Source: Ruegeria meonggei
Lineage (GTDB): Bacteria > Pseudomonadota > Alphaproteobacteria > Rhodobacterales > Rhodobacteraceae
DNA length: 64,000 nucleotides
Reading direction: 5' to 3'
Assembly (NCBI RefSeq): GCF_900172215.1
Contig: NZ_FWFP01000012.1
Coordinates: 62,001 to 126,000, forward strand
Numbering within the stretch: position 1 is the stretch's first letter; the number at the start of each line of letters is the position of its first letter. Of this stretch, positions 48,293-57,577 are shown piece after piece. Both the position numbers and the translations under genes were made by a program. Below the pieces are notes generated by a model. The model did not search any database. It saw only the letters and a program-made list of their open reading frames with translations, and was not told the DNA's origin.

Positions 48293-49111
48293 ATGACCCC
48301 CGAAACGCTTTTTTCATTGCAGGGCAAGACCGCTCTTGTAACCGGTGGCGCCACGGGAATTGGGCGCATGGCCGCCGAGGCACTTGTGCGCGCCGGCGCG
48401 CGGGTCCTTATTGCTTCGCGCAAAGCAGAGGCATGCGAGGCCGTTGCAGATGAGTTGAACGAATTGGACGCCCCCGGCAGCGCTGAAGGGTTCGGCGGGG
48501 ATGTCGGCACGAAAGAGGGGATCGATGCTCTGGTGTCGGAAGTTATAGGCCGAACGCAACGCCTTGATATTCTGATGAATAACGCGGGTGTATCCTGGGG
48601 TGCACCAATGGGGCAATTCCCTTATGACGCGTGGGATAAGGTCATGTCCGTCAACGTTGCGGGTATTTTCGACCTGTCCCAAAAACTGCTGCCGATGTTG
48701 ATGAAATCAGGCACACCCGATGATCCAGCCCGCGTGGTCAATGTTGGCTCGGTCATGGGGGAGGTTCCGATGGGTGATGGCGCCTATAGCTACTCCGCTT
48801 CTAAAGCAGCCGTTCTGCATCTGACCAAGATCATGGCAAAAGAACTGGCGCCCTATCACGTCACCGTAAACGCACTGGCCCCCGGGCCGTTTGTGTCGCG
48901 CATGACCGCGTTTGCGACCGCTGACGAAGGCACCCGTGACAAAGTGGGCAAGTCGGTGCCCCTGGGCCGCGTCGGACGTGACGAGGACATCGCCGGATGT
49001 ATGCTGTTCCTTTGCGGCCAGGGCGGCAGTTACATCACCGGGGCCGTGATCCCCGTATCCGGCGGCATCAACGTGGTGACGGCCGGTAACATTTTTGCCG
49101 AAGCGCTTTAG
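48293..49111 (+). CDS. Short-chain dehydrogenase/reductase (rhamnolipid RhlG-like)
   Basis: A 272-residue SDR with the cofactor motif TGGATGIG (about 18-25), the structural NNAGVSWG, catalytic Ser-Tyr-Lys (Tyr in SYSASKAAVLHL), and PGPFVSRMTAF. The pattern resembles ketoacyl reductase-like SDRs such as RhlG/FabG. ATG 48293 has GAGGAG at ideal spacing; the earlier in-frame ATG at 48155 overlaps the divergent gene. It is followed 11 nt later by an APH-type kinase, so the two form an operon likely to act on a hydroxyacyl-CoA. Confidence 0.88.
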   Translation: MTPETLFSLQGKTALVTGGATGIGRMAAEALVRAGARVLIASRKAEACEAVADELNELDAPGSAEGFGGDVGTKEGIDALVSEVIGRTQRLDILMNNAGVSWGAPMGQFPYDAWDKVMSVNVAGIFDLSQKLLPMLMKSGTPDDPARVVNVGSVMGEVPMGDGAYSYSASKAAVLHLTKIMAKELAPYHVTVNALAPGPFVSRMTAFATADEGTRDKVGKSVPLGRVGRDEDIAGCMLFLCGQGGSYITGAVIPVSGGINVVTAGNIFAEAL

Positions 49112-49122
49112 GGGCCTGAGGG

Positions 49123-50145
49123 ATGACCGATAACACCGCACTGGATCTGCCCGCCATCGACGCCTATCTCAGCGCGCATCTCGACGGTTACAATGGCCCA
49201 CTCAAAGCGACAAAGTTCGACGTCGGCCAATCTAACCCGACCTTTGAGCTGCGCACACCAGCCAAGAAATATGTATTGCGCCGAAAGCCACCAGGCGTTC
49301 TCTTGAAATCCGCCCACGCAGTAGACCGTGAATACCGCGTGCAAACAGCCCTCGCGGGCACCAAGGTTCCAGTCCCCGAGATGTATCTTTTATGCGAGGA
49401 TAGCACCGTAATAGGCTCTGATTTCTACATCATGGAACGCCTTGATGGGCGCACTTTTCTTGAGCCCACGATGGAAAGTCAAAGCGTTGAAACGCGCAAA
49501 GCTATACTGGACGAAATGAACCGGGTTCTGGCCGAGTTGCATATGGTTGACGTCGACGCAGTCGGACTTTCGGATTACGGCCCGCCCGGCAATTACTTTG
49601 AGCGTCAAATCGGGCGCTGGACCAAACAGTACCGTGCCTCGGAAACAACTCAGATACCGGATATGGACACGCTGATCACGACGCTTGAACAGTCGGTGCC
49701 TGCGGATGACGGGCAGCGCACGCTTGTGCACGGTGACTATCGCATCGACAATCTGATGTTCGCAAAAGACGGAACCAACTGCCTAGGCGTTCTGGACTGG
49801 GAGCTTTCGACAATCGGTCACCCCTATGCAGATTTGGCAGCCGTCATTATGCAATGGCAGATGCCGCCCGGCAAAGAAGGGCGCGGCCTGGCCGGAATTG
49901 ACCGAGCAAATCTGGGCCTGCCGTCAGACCAAGCCTTTATCGAGCAGTATTGCCAGCGAAGGGGACTGCCGGGGATCGACAAATTCGGCTTCTACCTTGC
50001 CTTTAATTTCTTTCGCATGGCGGGGATTCTGCAAGGAGTCTATAAACGCGCGCTGGATGGCAACGCGTCAGACCCAAAACGAGCACAAGTTTTTGGGGCT
50101 TATGTCCCTATGTTCGCGCGGCACGGTCTGGCCGCACTGAAATGA
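49123..50145 (+). CDS. APH-family phosphotransferase (ACAD10/11- or LvaA-like hydroxyacyl-CoA kinase candidate)
   Basis: A 340-residue protein kinase-like phosphotransferase. The catalytic loop LVHGDYRIDNLMF (about 203-215; Asp as base) and Mg-binding GVLDWELSTIG (about 225-235) are intact, and VLRRKPPGVLLKSAHAVDREY near the N-terminus is the hallmark of the branch fused to or partnered with acyl-CoA dehydrogenases (ACAD10/ACAD11; the Pseudomonas LvaA group), which phosphorylate 4-hydroxyacyl-CoA. Aminoglycoside resistance is therefore improbable. It is preceded by an SDR in the same operon; a glutaryl-CoA dehydrogenase is at 53990. Substrate is inferred from family and context. Confidence 0.85.
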   Translation: MTDNTALDLPAIDAYLSAHLDGYNGPLKATKFDVGQSNPTFELRTPAKKYVLRRKPPGVLLKSAHAVDREYRVQTALAGTKVPVPEMYLLCEDSTVIGSDFYIMERLDGRTFLEPTMESQSVETRKAILDEMNRVLAELHMVDVDAVGLSDYGPPGNYFERQIGRWTKQYRASETTQIPDMDTLITTLEQSVPADDGQRTLVHGDYRIDNLMFAKDGTNCLGVLDWELSTIGHPYADLAAVIMQWQMPPGKEGRGLAGIDRANLGLPSDQAFIEQYCQRRGLPGIDKFGFYLAFNFFRMAGILQGVYKRALDGNASDPKRAQVFGAYVPMFARHGLAALK

Positions 50146-50168
50146 GAAAACGAATATAGAGCAAGCGA

Positions 50169-50774
50169 TCACGCCAAACCTTTCAACTCGAGGTTAAGGT
50201 TCCCAAGGCTGTTTTTGCCAAAGAACATCTCGTTTTGGACGAACATGGTAGGCACACCGAAAACGCCTTTTTTGACCGCAGCTTTCGTTTGATCCTTGAG
50301 CTGCTGTTTGATGTCCACATTGGTCATGGCCTCGCGCATCTTGCGTACGGGTAGGTCGTTTTCACGCAGGATTTCGGACAATACGCTCAGATCATCCACT
50401 TTTTGACCATGCACCCATATCGCATCAAATATGGCGTCTATATATCTGGCTTCCCAAGGTTTTCCAGATGCAAAGACAGCACCTCGCATTGCAAACTTGG
50501 TATCCACGGGAAAGTGAGGGCTCATATGAAAACTCACTTTTCGCGCACGCGCAAACCTGTGCAGATCATGAGTGAGATAGGCGGTCTTCTGGCGGTTCTC
50601 GGAAAACGCCTGAAACGGGCTTTGGTTGTTCGTCACTTTGAAAATCGTCGCCAACAATGCTGGAACATAGTGCACATATGCGCCGTGCTTTTTGGCAAGG
50701 GCTGGTAGTGCCTTGTAGGCAAGATAGGCGTTAGGGCTACAGAAATCATACACAAAATCTATTTGTTGCGCCAT
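50169..50774 (-). CDS. 2-hydroxychromene-2-carboxylate isomerase / DsbA-family protein
   Basis: A 201-residue thioredoxin-fold protein of the kappa-GST/HCCA isomerase group: IDFVYDFCSPNAYLAYKAL at the start (Ser in the place of the active-site thiol region), an inserted helical domain, and the cis-Pro motif GVFGVPTMFVQNEMFFG. ATG 50774 has GGAGGAGAAAC just upstream and is preferred to 50798. HCCA isomerases act in naphthalene-type degradation with glutathione, but many relatives have unknown jobs, so only the family is firm. It converges on the kinase gene with 23 nt between stops. Confidence 0.82.
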   Translation of the reverse strand: MAQQIDFVYDFCSPNAYLAYKALPALAKKHGAYVHYVPALLATIFKVTNNQSPFQAFSENRQKTAYLTHDLHRFARARKVSFHMSPHFPVDTKFAMRGAVFASGKPWEARYIDAIFDAIWVHGQKVDDLSVLSEILRENDLPVRKMREAMTNVDIKQQLKDQTKAAVKKGVFGVPTMFVQNEMFFGKNSLGNLNLELKGLA

Positions 50775-50956
50775 GTTTCTCCTCCGACGTGTGATCAAGG
50801 AAACCGCACGAACTCGTATTCACCGATTCTGTTCCCAACCTAGTGTATCAGGATGGCGGAGGAATTCGCTGAGTTTGTAGAGGCGTTGCGCGGATTTCCC
50901 TGTCAATTCAGCGGATAAGCCCGCAAAATCGTGATAATTAGCAAAGGGTCAAATCT

Positions 50957-52186
50957 ATGGGCAGTCAATCAGCGTTCGACACAGGGCGGTTAACCCGCAC
51001 TTGCAGCTGGATGCAGCGCTATGTCGACCAAAGGAAATACGCGGGCAGTTCGCTTTTGGTGAAACATAACGGGTCCGAGGTTTTCTACTACGCCTGCGGT
51101 CACCGCAGCGTGGAACAGGACCTGCCATTCGAACGCGATACCATCGTGCGCATCTACTCGATGACCAAACCGGTCACAACGGTCGCGTTGATGATGTTGG
51201 TGGAACAGGGCCTGGTACATCTGGACGCCAGACTTTCGGACATCCTGCCCGAATTCAGCCGCATGCAAGCGCTGATCAGCGGCGCAGAACGGTTGGATCA
51301 GACAGAGGATGCGCCGTCGCCAACCCTACATCAGTTGCTGACGCATACCAGCGGTTTCAGCTATCCGTTCAATCCGGGTCTCCTGCCTGAGGCGATGGAT
51401 GAGGTTGACCTTCTTTTCAAGCCAAACCAAGGTGTTTTAGCTGATCGTGTAAGTGATTTGGCCAACCTTCCACTGGCCTTTCAACCCGGCACCCGCTGGG
51501 AATATTCGGTCGGCATCGACGTGATCGGCAGAGTTGTCGAGGTAATCTCGGGCCAACCTCTCGACCAGTTTTTTACGCAGAAAATCCTTGATCCACTTGG
51601 GATGCATGACACCGGCTTTTCAATCCCGTCGGGGGCAAGGGACCGGTTTGCCTCGCTTTATACGCCTTTGGCTGGGGACATGATGGAATTGAACGCCGCT
51701 GAAACCGGCGACGACACATTGCGGCTTGTAGATGAAGCGGGCAGCTCTCCGTTTGAAAACACCACCACTTTTTCCGCGGGCGGTGGGCTGGTCAGCACAC
51801 TCGATGACTACTCGCGTTTCGCTGAAATGCTGCGCAATCATGGGGTGGGAAATGGTCATAGGTTATTAGGATCGCAGACCATAGAGTTCATGTTATGTAA
51901 CCACTTACCGGGCGACATTGCATCATTGGGGCCGCAGAGTTTTGCCGAACAACCGATGAATGGCACAGGTTTTGGTCTGGGGGGTGCTGTCGTGATTGAC
52001 CCGGGTCGGGCAGGGGTTCCGGGCTCGGTTGGCGATTTCAGCTGGGGCGGCATGGCGTCGACCTTTTTCTGGATCGATCGCGTCAACGACCTGAGCGTTG
52101 TCTTCCTAACCCAGCTGTCACCCTCCAGCTCTTATCCATCCCGGGCCGAGCTCAAGGCGCTTGTCATTGGGGCAATGATTGAATGA
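50957..52186 (+). CDS. Serine hydrolase, class C beta-lactamase / esterase family
   Basis: A 409-residue protein of the beta-lactamase (PF00144) fold. The SxxK motif is SMTK at residues 68-71, the second catalytic YxN-type motif is Tyr184 in WEYSVGIDVIG, and the HTSGF and GGGLVSTLDDYSRFA segments are typical of esterases and carboxypeptidases of family VIII. There is no signal peptide, so it acts in the cytoplasm, most likely as an esterase; antibiotic resistance should not be inferred. Its stop is 49 nt before tesB, so they may be co-transcribed. Confidence 0.88.
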   Translation: MGSQSAFDTGRLTRTCSWMQRYVDQRKYAGSSLLVKHNGSEVFYYACGHRSVEQDLPFERDTIVRIYSMTKPVTTVALMMLVEQGLVHLDARLSDILPEFSRMQALISGAERLDQTEDAPSPTLHQLLTHTSGFSYPFNPGLLPEAMDEVDLLFKPNQGVLADRVSDLANLPLAFQPGTRWEYSVGIDVIGRVVEVISGQPLDQFFTQKILDPLGMHDTGFSIPSGARDRFASLYTPLAGDMMELNAAETGDDTLRLVDEAGSSPFENTTTFSAGGGLVSTLDDYSRFAEMLRNHGVGNGHRLLGSQTIEFMLCNHLPGDIASLGPQSFAEQPMNGTGFGLGGAVVIDPGRAGVPGSVGDFSWGGMASTFFWIDRVNDLSVVFLTQLSPSSSYPSRAELKALVIGAMIE

Positions 52187-52235
52187 CGCCCTAAGCGCTG
52201 ATATCCCACACAGACACCCAACCGGAGAACCGATC

Positions 52236-53096
52236 ATGACCGAAGCAGAACGCGTCCTTCTGGACCTTTTGGACATCGAACGGCTTGAGGTAGATCTGTT
52301 CCGGGGCACCGGGTCAGGCGGTGAAACGCCAATGCGAATTTTTGGTGGGCAGGTCATCGCGCAAGCCCTGGCAGCGGCGTATCGAACGGTGGATGACCGC
52401 CTGTGCCATTCGCTGCACGCCTATTTCATTCGCCCAGGTGATCCTACTATTCCTGTTATATATCAGGTTGATAGGGCACGGGATGGAGGTTCTTTTACCA
52501 CCCGCCGCGTGGTCGCCATTCAGCACGGCAAACAGATCCTTAACATGTCAGCATCATTCCACATTCAGGACGAAGGTTGGGACCATCACCACCAAATGCC
52601 TCGGATGGAGGCTCCGGAAACTTATCCGTCCCGGGCGGATTTACGTATGCAATACGTGGATCAGGTGCCGGAAAAGCTGCGCGGAGAGCTTTTACGTGAC
52701 CGTCCAATCGAAGTGCGCGAAGCAAGCCACCTAAATCCTTTCAACCCCGAGAAATCGGATGATCGAAACCAGGTCTGGTTTCGCATGAATGCCGCCACCA
52801 ACGCGGATCAGGTAACTCAACACCTGTTATTGGCCTATGCCTCTGATATGTATCTCATGAGCTCTGGCATGCGGCCGCATGGGCTCAGCTGGTTCACTGG
52901 CGAAGTCAACGGGGCCAGCCTGGATCACGCGTTGTGGTTCCATGCGCCGGTACATTTTGAGAACTGGCATCTTTACTCGATGGATTCACCATGGGGTGGG
53001 CGAGGGCGCAGCTTTAACCGGGGCTCAATTTATGCGCAGGACGGAACGTTGATTGCTTCGGTCGCACAGGAAGGGTTGATGCGCAAAGCGCAATAA
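52236..53096 (+). CDS. tesB: Acyl-CoA thioesterase II TesB
   Basis: TesB hydrolyses a wide range of acyl-CoAs. The 286-residue protein is a double hotdog: first domain with IFGGQVIAQALAAAYRTV and SLHAYFIRPGDPTIPVIYQV, second with DMYLMSSGMRPHGLSW and LDHALWFHAPVHFENWHLY, where the conserved Asp and the Trp-His segments line the active site. ATG 52236 has GGAGAACC 7 nt upstream; an in-frame ATG at 52179 lies in the preceding gene. It fits the surrounding acyl-CoA metabolism genes. Confidence 0.94.
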   Translation: MTEAERVLLDLLDIERLEVDLFRGTGSGGETPMRIFGGQVIAQALAAAYRTVDDRLCHSLHAYFIRPGDPTIPVIYQVDRARDGGSFTTRRVVAIQHGKQILNMSASFHIQDEGWDHHHQMPRMEAPETYPSRADLRMQYVDQVPEKLRGELLRDRPIEVREASHLNPFNPEKSDDRNQVWFRMNAATNADQVTQHLLLAYASDMYLMSSGMRPHGLSWFTGEVNGASLDHALWFHAPVHFENWHLYSMDSPWGGRGRSFNRGSIYAQDGTLIASVAQEGLMRKAQ

Positions 53097-53101
53097 CAGC
53101 T

Positions 53102-53869
53102 TTAACTGCCTTCAACAAACTGTTGATTTAACTTGCGCATTCCGCCAAGCCAACGCTCATAATTTGCGGATTTGTGGCGCATATAGTCCAAAACCTGCGG
53201 ATGCGGCAAAATAAGAAACTGTTCCGTTTCAATGGCTTCAACACAGGCCTGTGCCACGTGTTCAGGTTCAAGCATGCCGTCTATGGACGCAACCGAGACC
53301 TCGTGGCCGCGCGTCATTTCTGACCGAACGGCCTGCGGGCACAAAACGGACACACGCAGGCCTTTATGGCCATAAGTAAGTGAAAGCCATTCTGCAAAAC
53401 CAACAGCCGCGTGTTTTGTAACCCCATAAGGCGCGGCGCCGGGTTGGTTCAACAAACCAGCCGCCGATGCGGTTGTCATGATGTAACCGCCGCCACGTTC
53501 CAACATCCGCGGCGCCAGATGACGCGCTGTCCAGACATGGGACATGACGTTGATCTTCCAAATGCGATCCCAGTCTTCGTCCGGAACCTCCAGACCACCA
53601 AGCGTCAAAATCCCGGCATTGGCGCAGAACAGATCGATTGGTCCGATGTCATCCTCGACAGTATCAATCAGATCTTTGACATTGGCTTCGTCCGAGACGT
53701 CACAGCGCAGAGCATGTCCACCTATGGCCGCAGCAACGCGATGCGCGCCGTCTTCGTCGATATCCGCGCAGACGACGATCGCACCTTCGTTGGAAAACCG
53801 TTCGGCCAGTCCTTTGCCGATACCACCAGCTGCGCCAGTAATTACGACCGTTTTACCGTTCAGGTTCAT
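53102..53869 (-). CDS. Short-chain dehydrogenase/reductase
   Basis: A 255-residue classical SDR: TGAAGGIGKGLAERF (about 11-25), DVSDEANVKDL, NAGILTLGG, and the catalytic YGVTKHAAVGFAEWL. The LSLTYGHKGLRVSVLCPQAVRSEM region suggests a broad oxidoreductase of unknown substrate. It is transcribed in the same direction as gcdH and starts about 120 nt after gcdH ends, with a palindromic site between. Convergent with tesB. Confidence 0.87.
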   Translation of the reverse strand: MNLNGKTVVITGAAGGIGKGLAERFSNEGAIVVCADIDEDGAHRVAAAIGGHALRCDVSDEANVKDLIDTVEDDIGPIDLFCANAGILTLGGLEVPDEDWDRIWKINVMSHVWTARHLAPRMLERGGGYIMTTASAAGLLNQPGAAPYGVTKHAAVGFAEWLSLTYGHKGLRVSVLCPQAVRSEMTRGHEVSVASIDGMLEPEHVAQACVEAIETEQFLILPHPQVLDYMRHKSANYERWLGGMRKLNQQFVEGS

Positions 53870-53942
53870 CAGAAACTCCGTGCCATTCGTTCAGGACCTG
53901 ATCGTAAGGCATTGGCAGCATTTGGGAAGTGGCAAACCTTGC

Positions 53943-53967
53943 ATGGTATTTATTTACCATAATACCA
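53943..53967. promoter_or_regulatory. Overlapping inverted repeats upstream of the SDR gene
   Basis: ATGGTA (53943-53948) pairs with TACCAT (53955-53960), and TGGTATT (53944-53950) with AATACCA (53961-53967). The AT-rich dyads lie about 75-98 nt upstream of the SDR start and could be an operator or part of the gcdH terminator. Confidence 0.3.
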
Positions 53968-53989
53968 ATTACACGATTATTTTTACACC

Positions 53990-55219
53990 TCAATAGAAGG
54001 CTTGCAACCCGGTTTGCGCCCGCCCCAGGATCAGCGCATGTACGTCGTGCGTACCCTCATAAGTATTCACGGTCTCAAGATTAACCATGTGCCGAATGAC
54101 ATGGAATTCAAGTGAGATTCCATTTCCGCCATGCATGTCACGCGCCATGCGCGCAATCTCCAGCGCTTTGCCGCAATTGTTGCGCTTGATGACCGAAATC
54201 ATCTCTGGCGCGGCTTCGGCCTGATCCATCAAGCGTCCGACTCGCAAACTGGCTTGAAGACCCAAGGCGATTTCCGTTTGCATGTCTGCCAGCTTGCGTT
54301 GAAACAACTGCGTTTGTGCCAGAGGTTTGTCGAACTGTTTGCGATCCAAACCGTATTGACGTGCACCGTGCCAACAACTTTCGGCCGCACCCATCACGCC
54401 CCAACTGATGCCATAGCGCGCGCGGTTCAGACACCCGAACGGACCTTTCAGCCCATGGACATGCGGCAGCAACGCGCTGTCGTCGACTTCGACGCCTTCC
54501 AGTACAATCTCGCCTGTGATCGACGCACGCAGGCTCATCTTGTTTTGAATCTTTGGTGCGCTCAGGCCTTTGACGCCTTTTTCCAGAACAAAGCCGCGAA
54601 TTTTGCCATCATGCGCATCCGATTTGGCCCAGACAACAAACACGTCGGCAATTGGTGAATTTGAGATCCACATCTTACTGCCGGTCAGCCGATATCCACC
54701 GTCGATCTTTTCGGCCCGGGTTTTCATCCCAGCGGGGTCAGAGCCCGCATCCGCCTCTGTTAGGCCGAAACATCCGATCCACTCACCGCTGGCCAGTTTC
54801 GGCAGGTATTTCCGTCGCTGTTCTTCGCTGCCATAAGCAAAGATCGGATACATCACCAACGAGCTTTGAACGGACATCATCGAGCGGTAACCGGAATCCA
54901 CACGCTCAACTTCGCGCGCGACCAGGCCGTAGGACACGTACCCTGCCCCCAGCCCGCCGTATTCTTCGGGGATCGTGGTGCCCAGCAGGCCCATTTCGCC
55001 CATTTCGCGGAAAATATCCGGGTCGGTCTCTTCGTTTTGGAATGCGTCTGTCACCCGTGGCTGCAGCTTTTCCTGAGCGTAAGCGTTGGCGCTTGCGGCG
55101 ATCATGCGTTCGTCCTCGCTCAGCTGATCTGACAGGCGAAACGGGTCATCCCATGCGAACGCGCCCATGTCTGGTGCGTCTTTGGCACGCAATGTCGGCT
55201 TGGTGTCAGGGGCGTTCAT
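53990..55219 (-). CDS. gcdH: Glutaryl-CoA dehydrogenase GcdH
   Basis: GcdH oxidises and decarboxylates glutaryl-CoA to crotonyl-CoA in lysine and tryptophan breakdown. The 409-residue acyl-CoA dehydrogenase has the glutaryl-specific Arg in [15 protein letters not shown] (near residue 115), [17 protein letters not shown] and [16 protein letters not shown] for FAD, and the catalytic Glu in [14 protein letters not shown] (near residue 390). The ATG follows CGGAGAAGC. It has no neighbouring LysR regulator or CaiB-type CoA transferase, which are often next to gcdH. A nearby APH-type kinase and SDRs suggest acyl-CoA context. Confidence 0.95.
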   Translation of the reverse strand: MNAPDTKPTLRAKDAPDMGAFAWDDPFRLSDQLSEDERMIAASANAYAQEKLQPRVTDAFQNEETDPDIFREMGEMGLLGTTIPEEYGGLGAGYVSYGLVAREVERVDSGYRSMMSVQSSLVMYPIFAYGSEEQRRKYLPKLASGEWIGCFGLTEADAGSDPAGMKTRAEKIDGGYRLTGSKMWISNSPIADVFVVWAKSDAHDGKIRGFVLEKGVKGLSAPKIQNKMSLRASITGEIVLEGVEVDDSALLPHVHGLKGPFGCLNRARYGISWGVMGAAESCWHGARQYGLDRKQFDKPLAQTQLFQRKLADMQTEIALGLQASLRVGRLMDQAEAAPEMISVIKRNNCGKALEIARMARDMHGGNGISLEFHVIRHMVNLETVNTYEGTHDVHALILGRAQTGLQAFY

Positions 55220-55282
55220 AATGCTTCTCCGGGCTGTCTGCTTCGCCGCAAACTAACCCGACGCAACGGTAAAAAACAGTAA

Positions 55283-55312
55283 GAGTTTTGCATCCTACCA
55301 TGAGCAAAACTC
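55283..55312 (-). terminator. Hairpin between phoB and gcdH (terminator or gcdH operator)
   Basis: GAGTTTTGC (55283-55291) and GCAAAACTC (55304-55312) are perfect inverted repeats. Read on the minus strand a T-rich run with six consecutive T residues follows, so it can end phoB transcripts. The same dyad lies about 70 nt before gcdH and could also be a LysR-type operator. Confidence 0.55.
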
Positions 55313-55347
55313 ATAGCCTTATGCCCACACCCCTGCCCCGATGTGGT

Positions 55348-56037
55348 TCAGCCCAATGCGTAGCCAGCACCGCGTACTGTGCGCACAGGATCTTCGCCGC
55401 CATGTTGCGTCAATGCCTTGCGCAAACGACCGATGTGGACGTCCACGGTACGGGTATCGACATAGATGTCGCGCCCCCACACCCTGTCCAGCAATTGCTC
55501 TCGGCTCCAGACGCGGCCCGGTTTTTCCATAAATGTGCTCAGCAGGCGAAACTCGGTTGGCCCAAGCTTGAGAGGTTTGCTGTCGCGGCTGACCTTATGG
55601 GTTTCGGAATCCAAGATGATATCGTCAAATTCCAAGCGAATCCCGACGGTTGCAGGACGGACCCTGCGCAGCTGTGTGCGCACCCGAGCCATCAACTCGA
55701 CCACTGAATACGGTTTGACCACATAGTCATCCGCACCGGTTTCCAGCCCCCGAACCTTGTCGACCTCTTCCGAGCGGGCGGATAGCATGATGATGGGAAT
55801 AGACCGCGTATCAGGGCGGGTTTTCAAACGGCGGCAGACCTCGATGCCACTGAGATTCGGCATCATCCAGTCCAGTACGATGATGTCCGGGCTTTCCTCA
55901 TCTACCAACAGAATGGCTTCATCGCCGCTGGCCGCTTTGGACACCCGAAATCCTTCCGCTTCGAGGTTGTAGGCCAGCACTTCCCGCTGGGCCAGTTCAT
56001 CCTCGACAACCAGAACGGTTGGCTGATCAGCAGACAT
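55348..56037 (-). CDS. phoB: Phosphate regulon response regulator PhoB
   Basis: PhoB activates the Pho regulon when phosphorylated by PhoR. The 229-residue OmpR-type protein has a receiver domain with VVEDE (acidic pocket), phospho-acceptor Asp56 (IIVLDWMMPNLSG), and VKPYS near residue 105, then a winged helix (about 130-229) ending in the recognition segment WGRDIYVDTRTVDVHIGRLRKAL. GGAGACGAGG precedes the ATG. It is the last gene of pst-phoU-phoB, as in many alphaproteobacteria. Confidence 0.96.
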   Translation of the reverse strand: MSADQPTVLVVEDELAQREVLAYNLEAEGFRVSKAASGDEAILLVDEESPDIIVLDWMMPNLSGIEVCRRLKTRPDTRSIPIIMLSARSEEVDKVRGLETGADDYVVKPYSVVELMARVRTQLRRVRPATVGIRLEFDDIILDSETHKVSRDSKPLKLGPTEFRLLSTFMEKPGRVWSREQLLDRVWGRDIYVDTRTVDVHIGRLRKALTQHGGEDPVRTVRGAGYALG

Positions 56038-56049
56038 GTCCCTCGTCTC

Positions 56050-56751
56050 CTATGCCGATTGCGACGTGATGTCGGCCTTTGGGCGCGCCTCGGTCGGTCG
56101 CTCACCGGTCACCAAATACACCACCTGTTCGGCAATCGCGGTCACGTGATCACCCATGCGTTCGATATTCTTGGCGATGAAATGCAGGTGCATACACGAG
56201 GAAATGTTGCGCGGGTCCTCGGCCATGAAGGTCAGGAATTCGCGAAACAGCCCATTATACATCTGGTCCACTTCTTCGTCGCGTTCGATCACATCAGCAG
56301 CCAGTTCAGCATCGCGCTGAATATAGGCATCCAGCGCATCGCGCAGCATCCGCTCAACTTCGCGCGCCATACGACGCAGAGCAGCAGCACTGCCGTTGAT
56401 CTCGCCGGCGTTGACCAGAACCGTGGTGCGCTTGGCGATGTTCTTGGAATAATCGCCAATGCGTTCAAGGTTGGCCGAGACCTTCAGCACGGACAGCACC
56501 AGACGTAGATCGCTGGCCGTTGGCGCGCGCAGGGCAATCAGGCGGGCCGTTTCCTCGTTGATCAGCTCTTCGAGCGCGTCGATGGCTTTGTCACCCTGAC
56601 GCACTTCTTGCGCCAGTTCCTCGTCCCGCGTTTCAAGCGACCGGGCCGAGCTTATGATGGCGGCTTCAACCAGCCCGCCCATCTTCATGATATGGGCCTG
56701 GATCGCCTCGAGATCCCTGTCGAACGCAGATGCAATATGTTGTTCGGTCAT
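56050..56751 (-). CDS. phoU: Phosphate transport system regulator PhoU
   Basis: PhoU relays the state of the Pst transporter to PhoR and keeps it inactive when phosphate is ample. The 233-residue protein is built of two three-helix repeats, each with the E/DxxxD metal motif, as in RIGDYSKNIAKRTTVLV and RMGDHVTAIAEQVVYLV. ATG 56751 (MTEQHIASAFDRDLEAI) was chosen; an in-frame ATG at 56850 would lie in pstB. It lies 12 nt before phoB. Confidence 0.96.
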   Translation of the reverse strand: MTEQHIASAFDRDLEAIQAHIMKMGGLVEAAIISSARSLETRDEELAQEVRQGDKAIDALEELINEETARLIALRAPTASDLRLVLSVLKVSANLERIGDYSKNIAKRTTVLVNAGEINGSAAALRRMAREVERMLRDALDAYIQRDAELAADVIERDEEVDQMYNGLFREFLTFMAEDPRNISSCMHLHFIAKNIERMGDHVTAIAEQVVYLVTGERPTEARPKADITSQSA

Positions 56752-56767
56752 CAGAATATACCTGTGC

Positions 56768-57577
56768 TCAGCCGATACGGCCAGTGATGTAACTTTCGGT
56801 GCGGGGATCTTCGGGGTTGGTAAAGATCTGCCCGGTCTCACCGTATTCAACGAGATTACCCAGATGGAAAAACGCCGTTTTCTGGCTGACCCGCGCGGCC
56901 TGTTGCATCGAGTGGGTCACAATCACGACCGAATAGCGCGAGCGCAGGTCGTCGATCAGTTCCTCGACCTGAGCGGTCGCAATCGGGTCCAGAGCCGAGC
57001 ACGGTTCGTCCATCAGCAGAACCTCGGGCTCGGTCGCCACTGCGCGGGCAATACACAGACGCTGTTGCTGACCGCCCGACAGGCCGGTGCCCGGTGCGTC
57101 CAGGCGGTCTTTGACCTCATCCCAGATCGCACCACGGCGCAGGGATTTTTCGACGATCTCATCCAGTTCCGCCTTGTTCCGGGCAAGGCCATGGATGCGC
57201 GGGCCGTATGCGACGTTGTCATAAATCGACTTGGGGAACGGGTTGGGTTTCTGGAACACCATGCCGACCTTGGCGCGCAGTTGAACAGGGTCAACGCGTT
57301 TGTCATAGATATCTTCACCATCGAGCAGGATATCGCCCTGTACCCGGCAGATGTCGATCGTGTCGTTCATCCGGTTCAGACACCGCAGGAATGTCGACTT
57401 ACCACAACCTGACGGGCCGATAAACGCGGTCACGGTCTTGTCTTCGATTTCAACATCCACGTCCTTGATGGCGTGGGTATCGCCGTAATGGACCTGAACC
57501 TTGTTCGCGGCGATCTTGATTGCTTTGGAGTCCACGGTTCTCTCCACTCGTGTCATGTCATTCATAATAGCACCCAT
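56768..57577 (-). CDS. pstB: Phosphate ABC transporter ATP-binding protein PstB
   Basis: PstB is the ATPase of the high-affinity phosphate importer. The 269-residue protein has Walker [13 protein letters not shown] (about 52-63), Q-loop [16 protein letters not shown], the signature [16 protein letters not shown], Walker [13 protein letters not shown], and [11 protein letters not shown]. The start may be ATG 57577 or 57565 (MNDMTRVE). It directly follows pstA. Confidence 0.96.
   Translation of the reverse strand: MGAIMNDMTRVERTVDSKAIKIAANKVQVHYGDTHAIKDVDVEIEDKTVTAFIGPSGCGKSTFLRCLNRMNDTIDICRVQGDILLDGEDIYDKRVDPVQLRAKVGMVFQKPNPFPKSIYDNVAYGPRIHGLARNKAELDEIVEKSLRRGAIWDEVKDRLDAPGTGLSGGQQQRLCIARAVATEPEVLLMDEPCSALDPIATAQVEELIDDLRSRYSVVIVTHSMQQAARVSQKTAFFHLGNLVEYGETGQIFTNPEDPRTESYITGRIG

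Noticed and set aside
49123..50145. APH-family protein as aminoglycoside resistance
   Set aside because: The N-terminal RRKPPG segment and acyl-CoA context fit the hydroxyacyl-CoA kinase branch.
50957..52186. Beta-lactamase-fold protein as an antibiotic resistance gene
   Set aside because: No signal peptide and esterase-like motifs; the fold is shared by many metabolic hydrolases.
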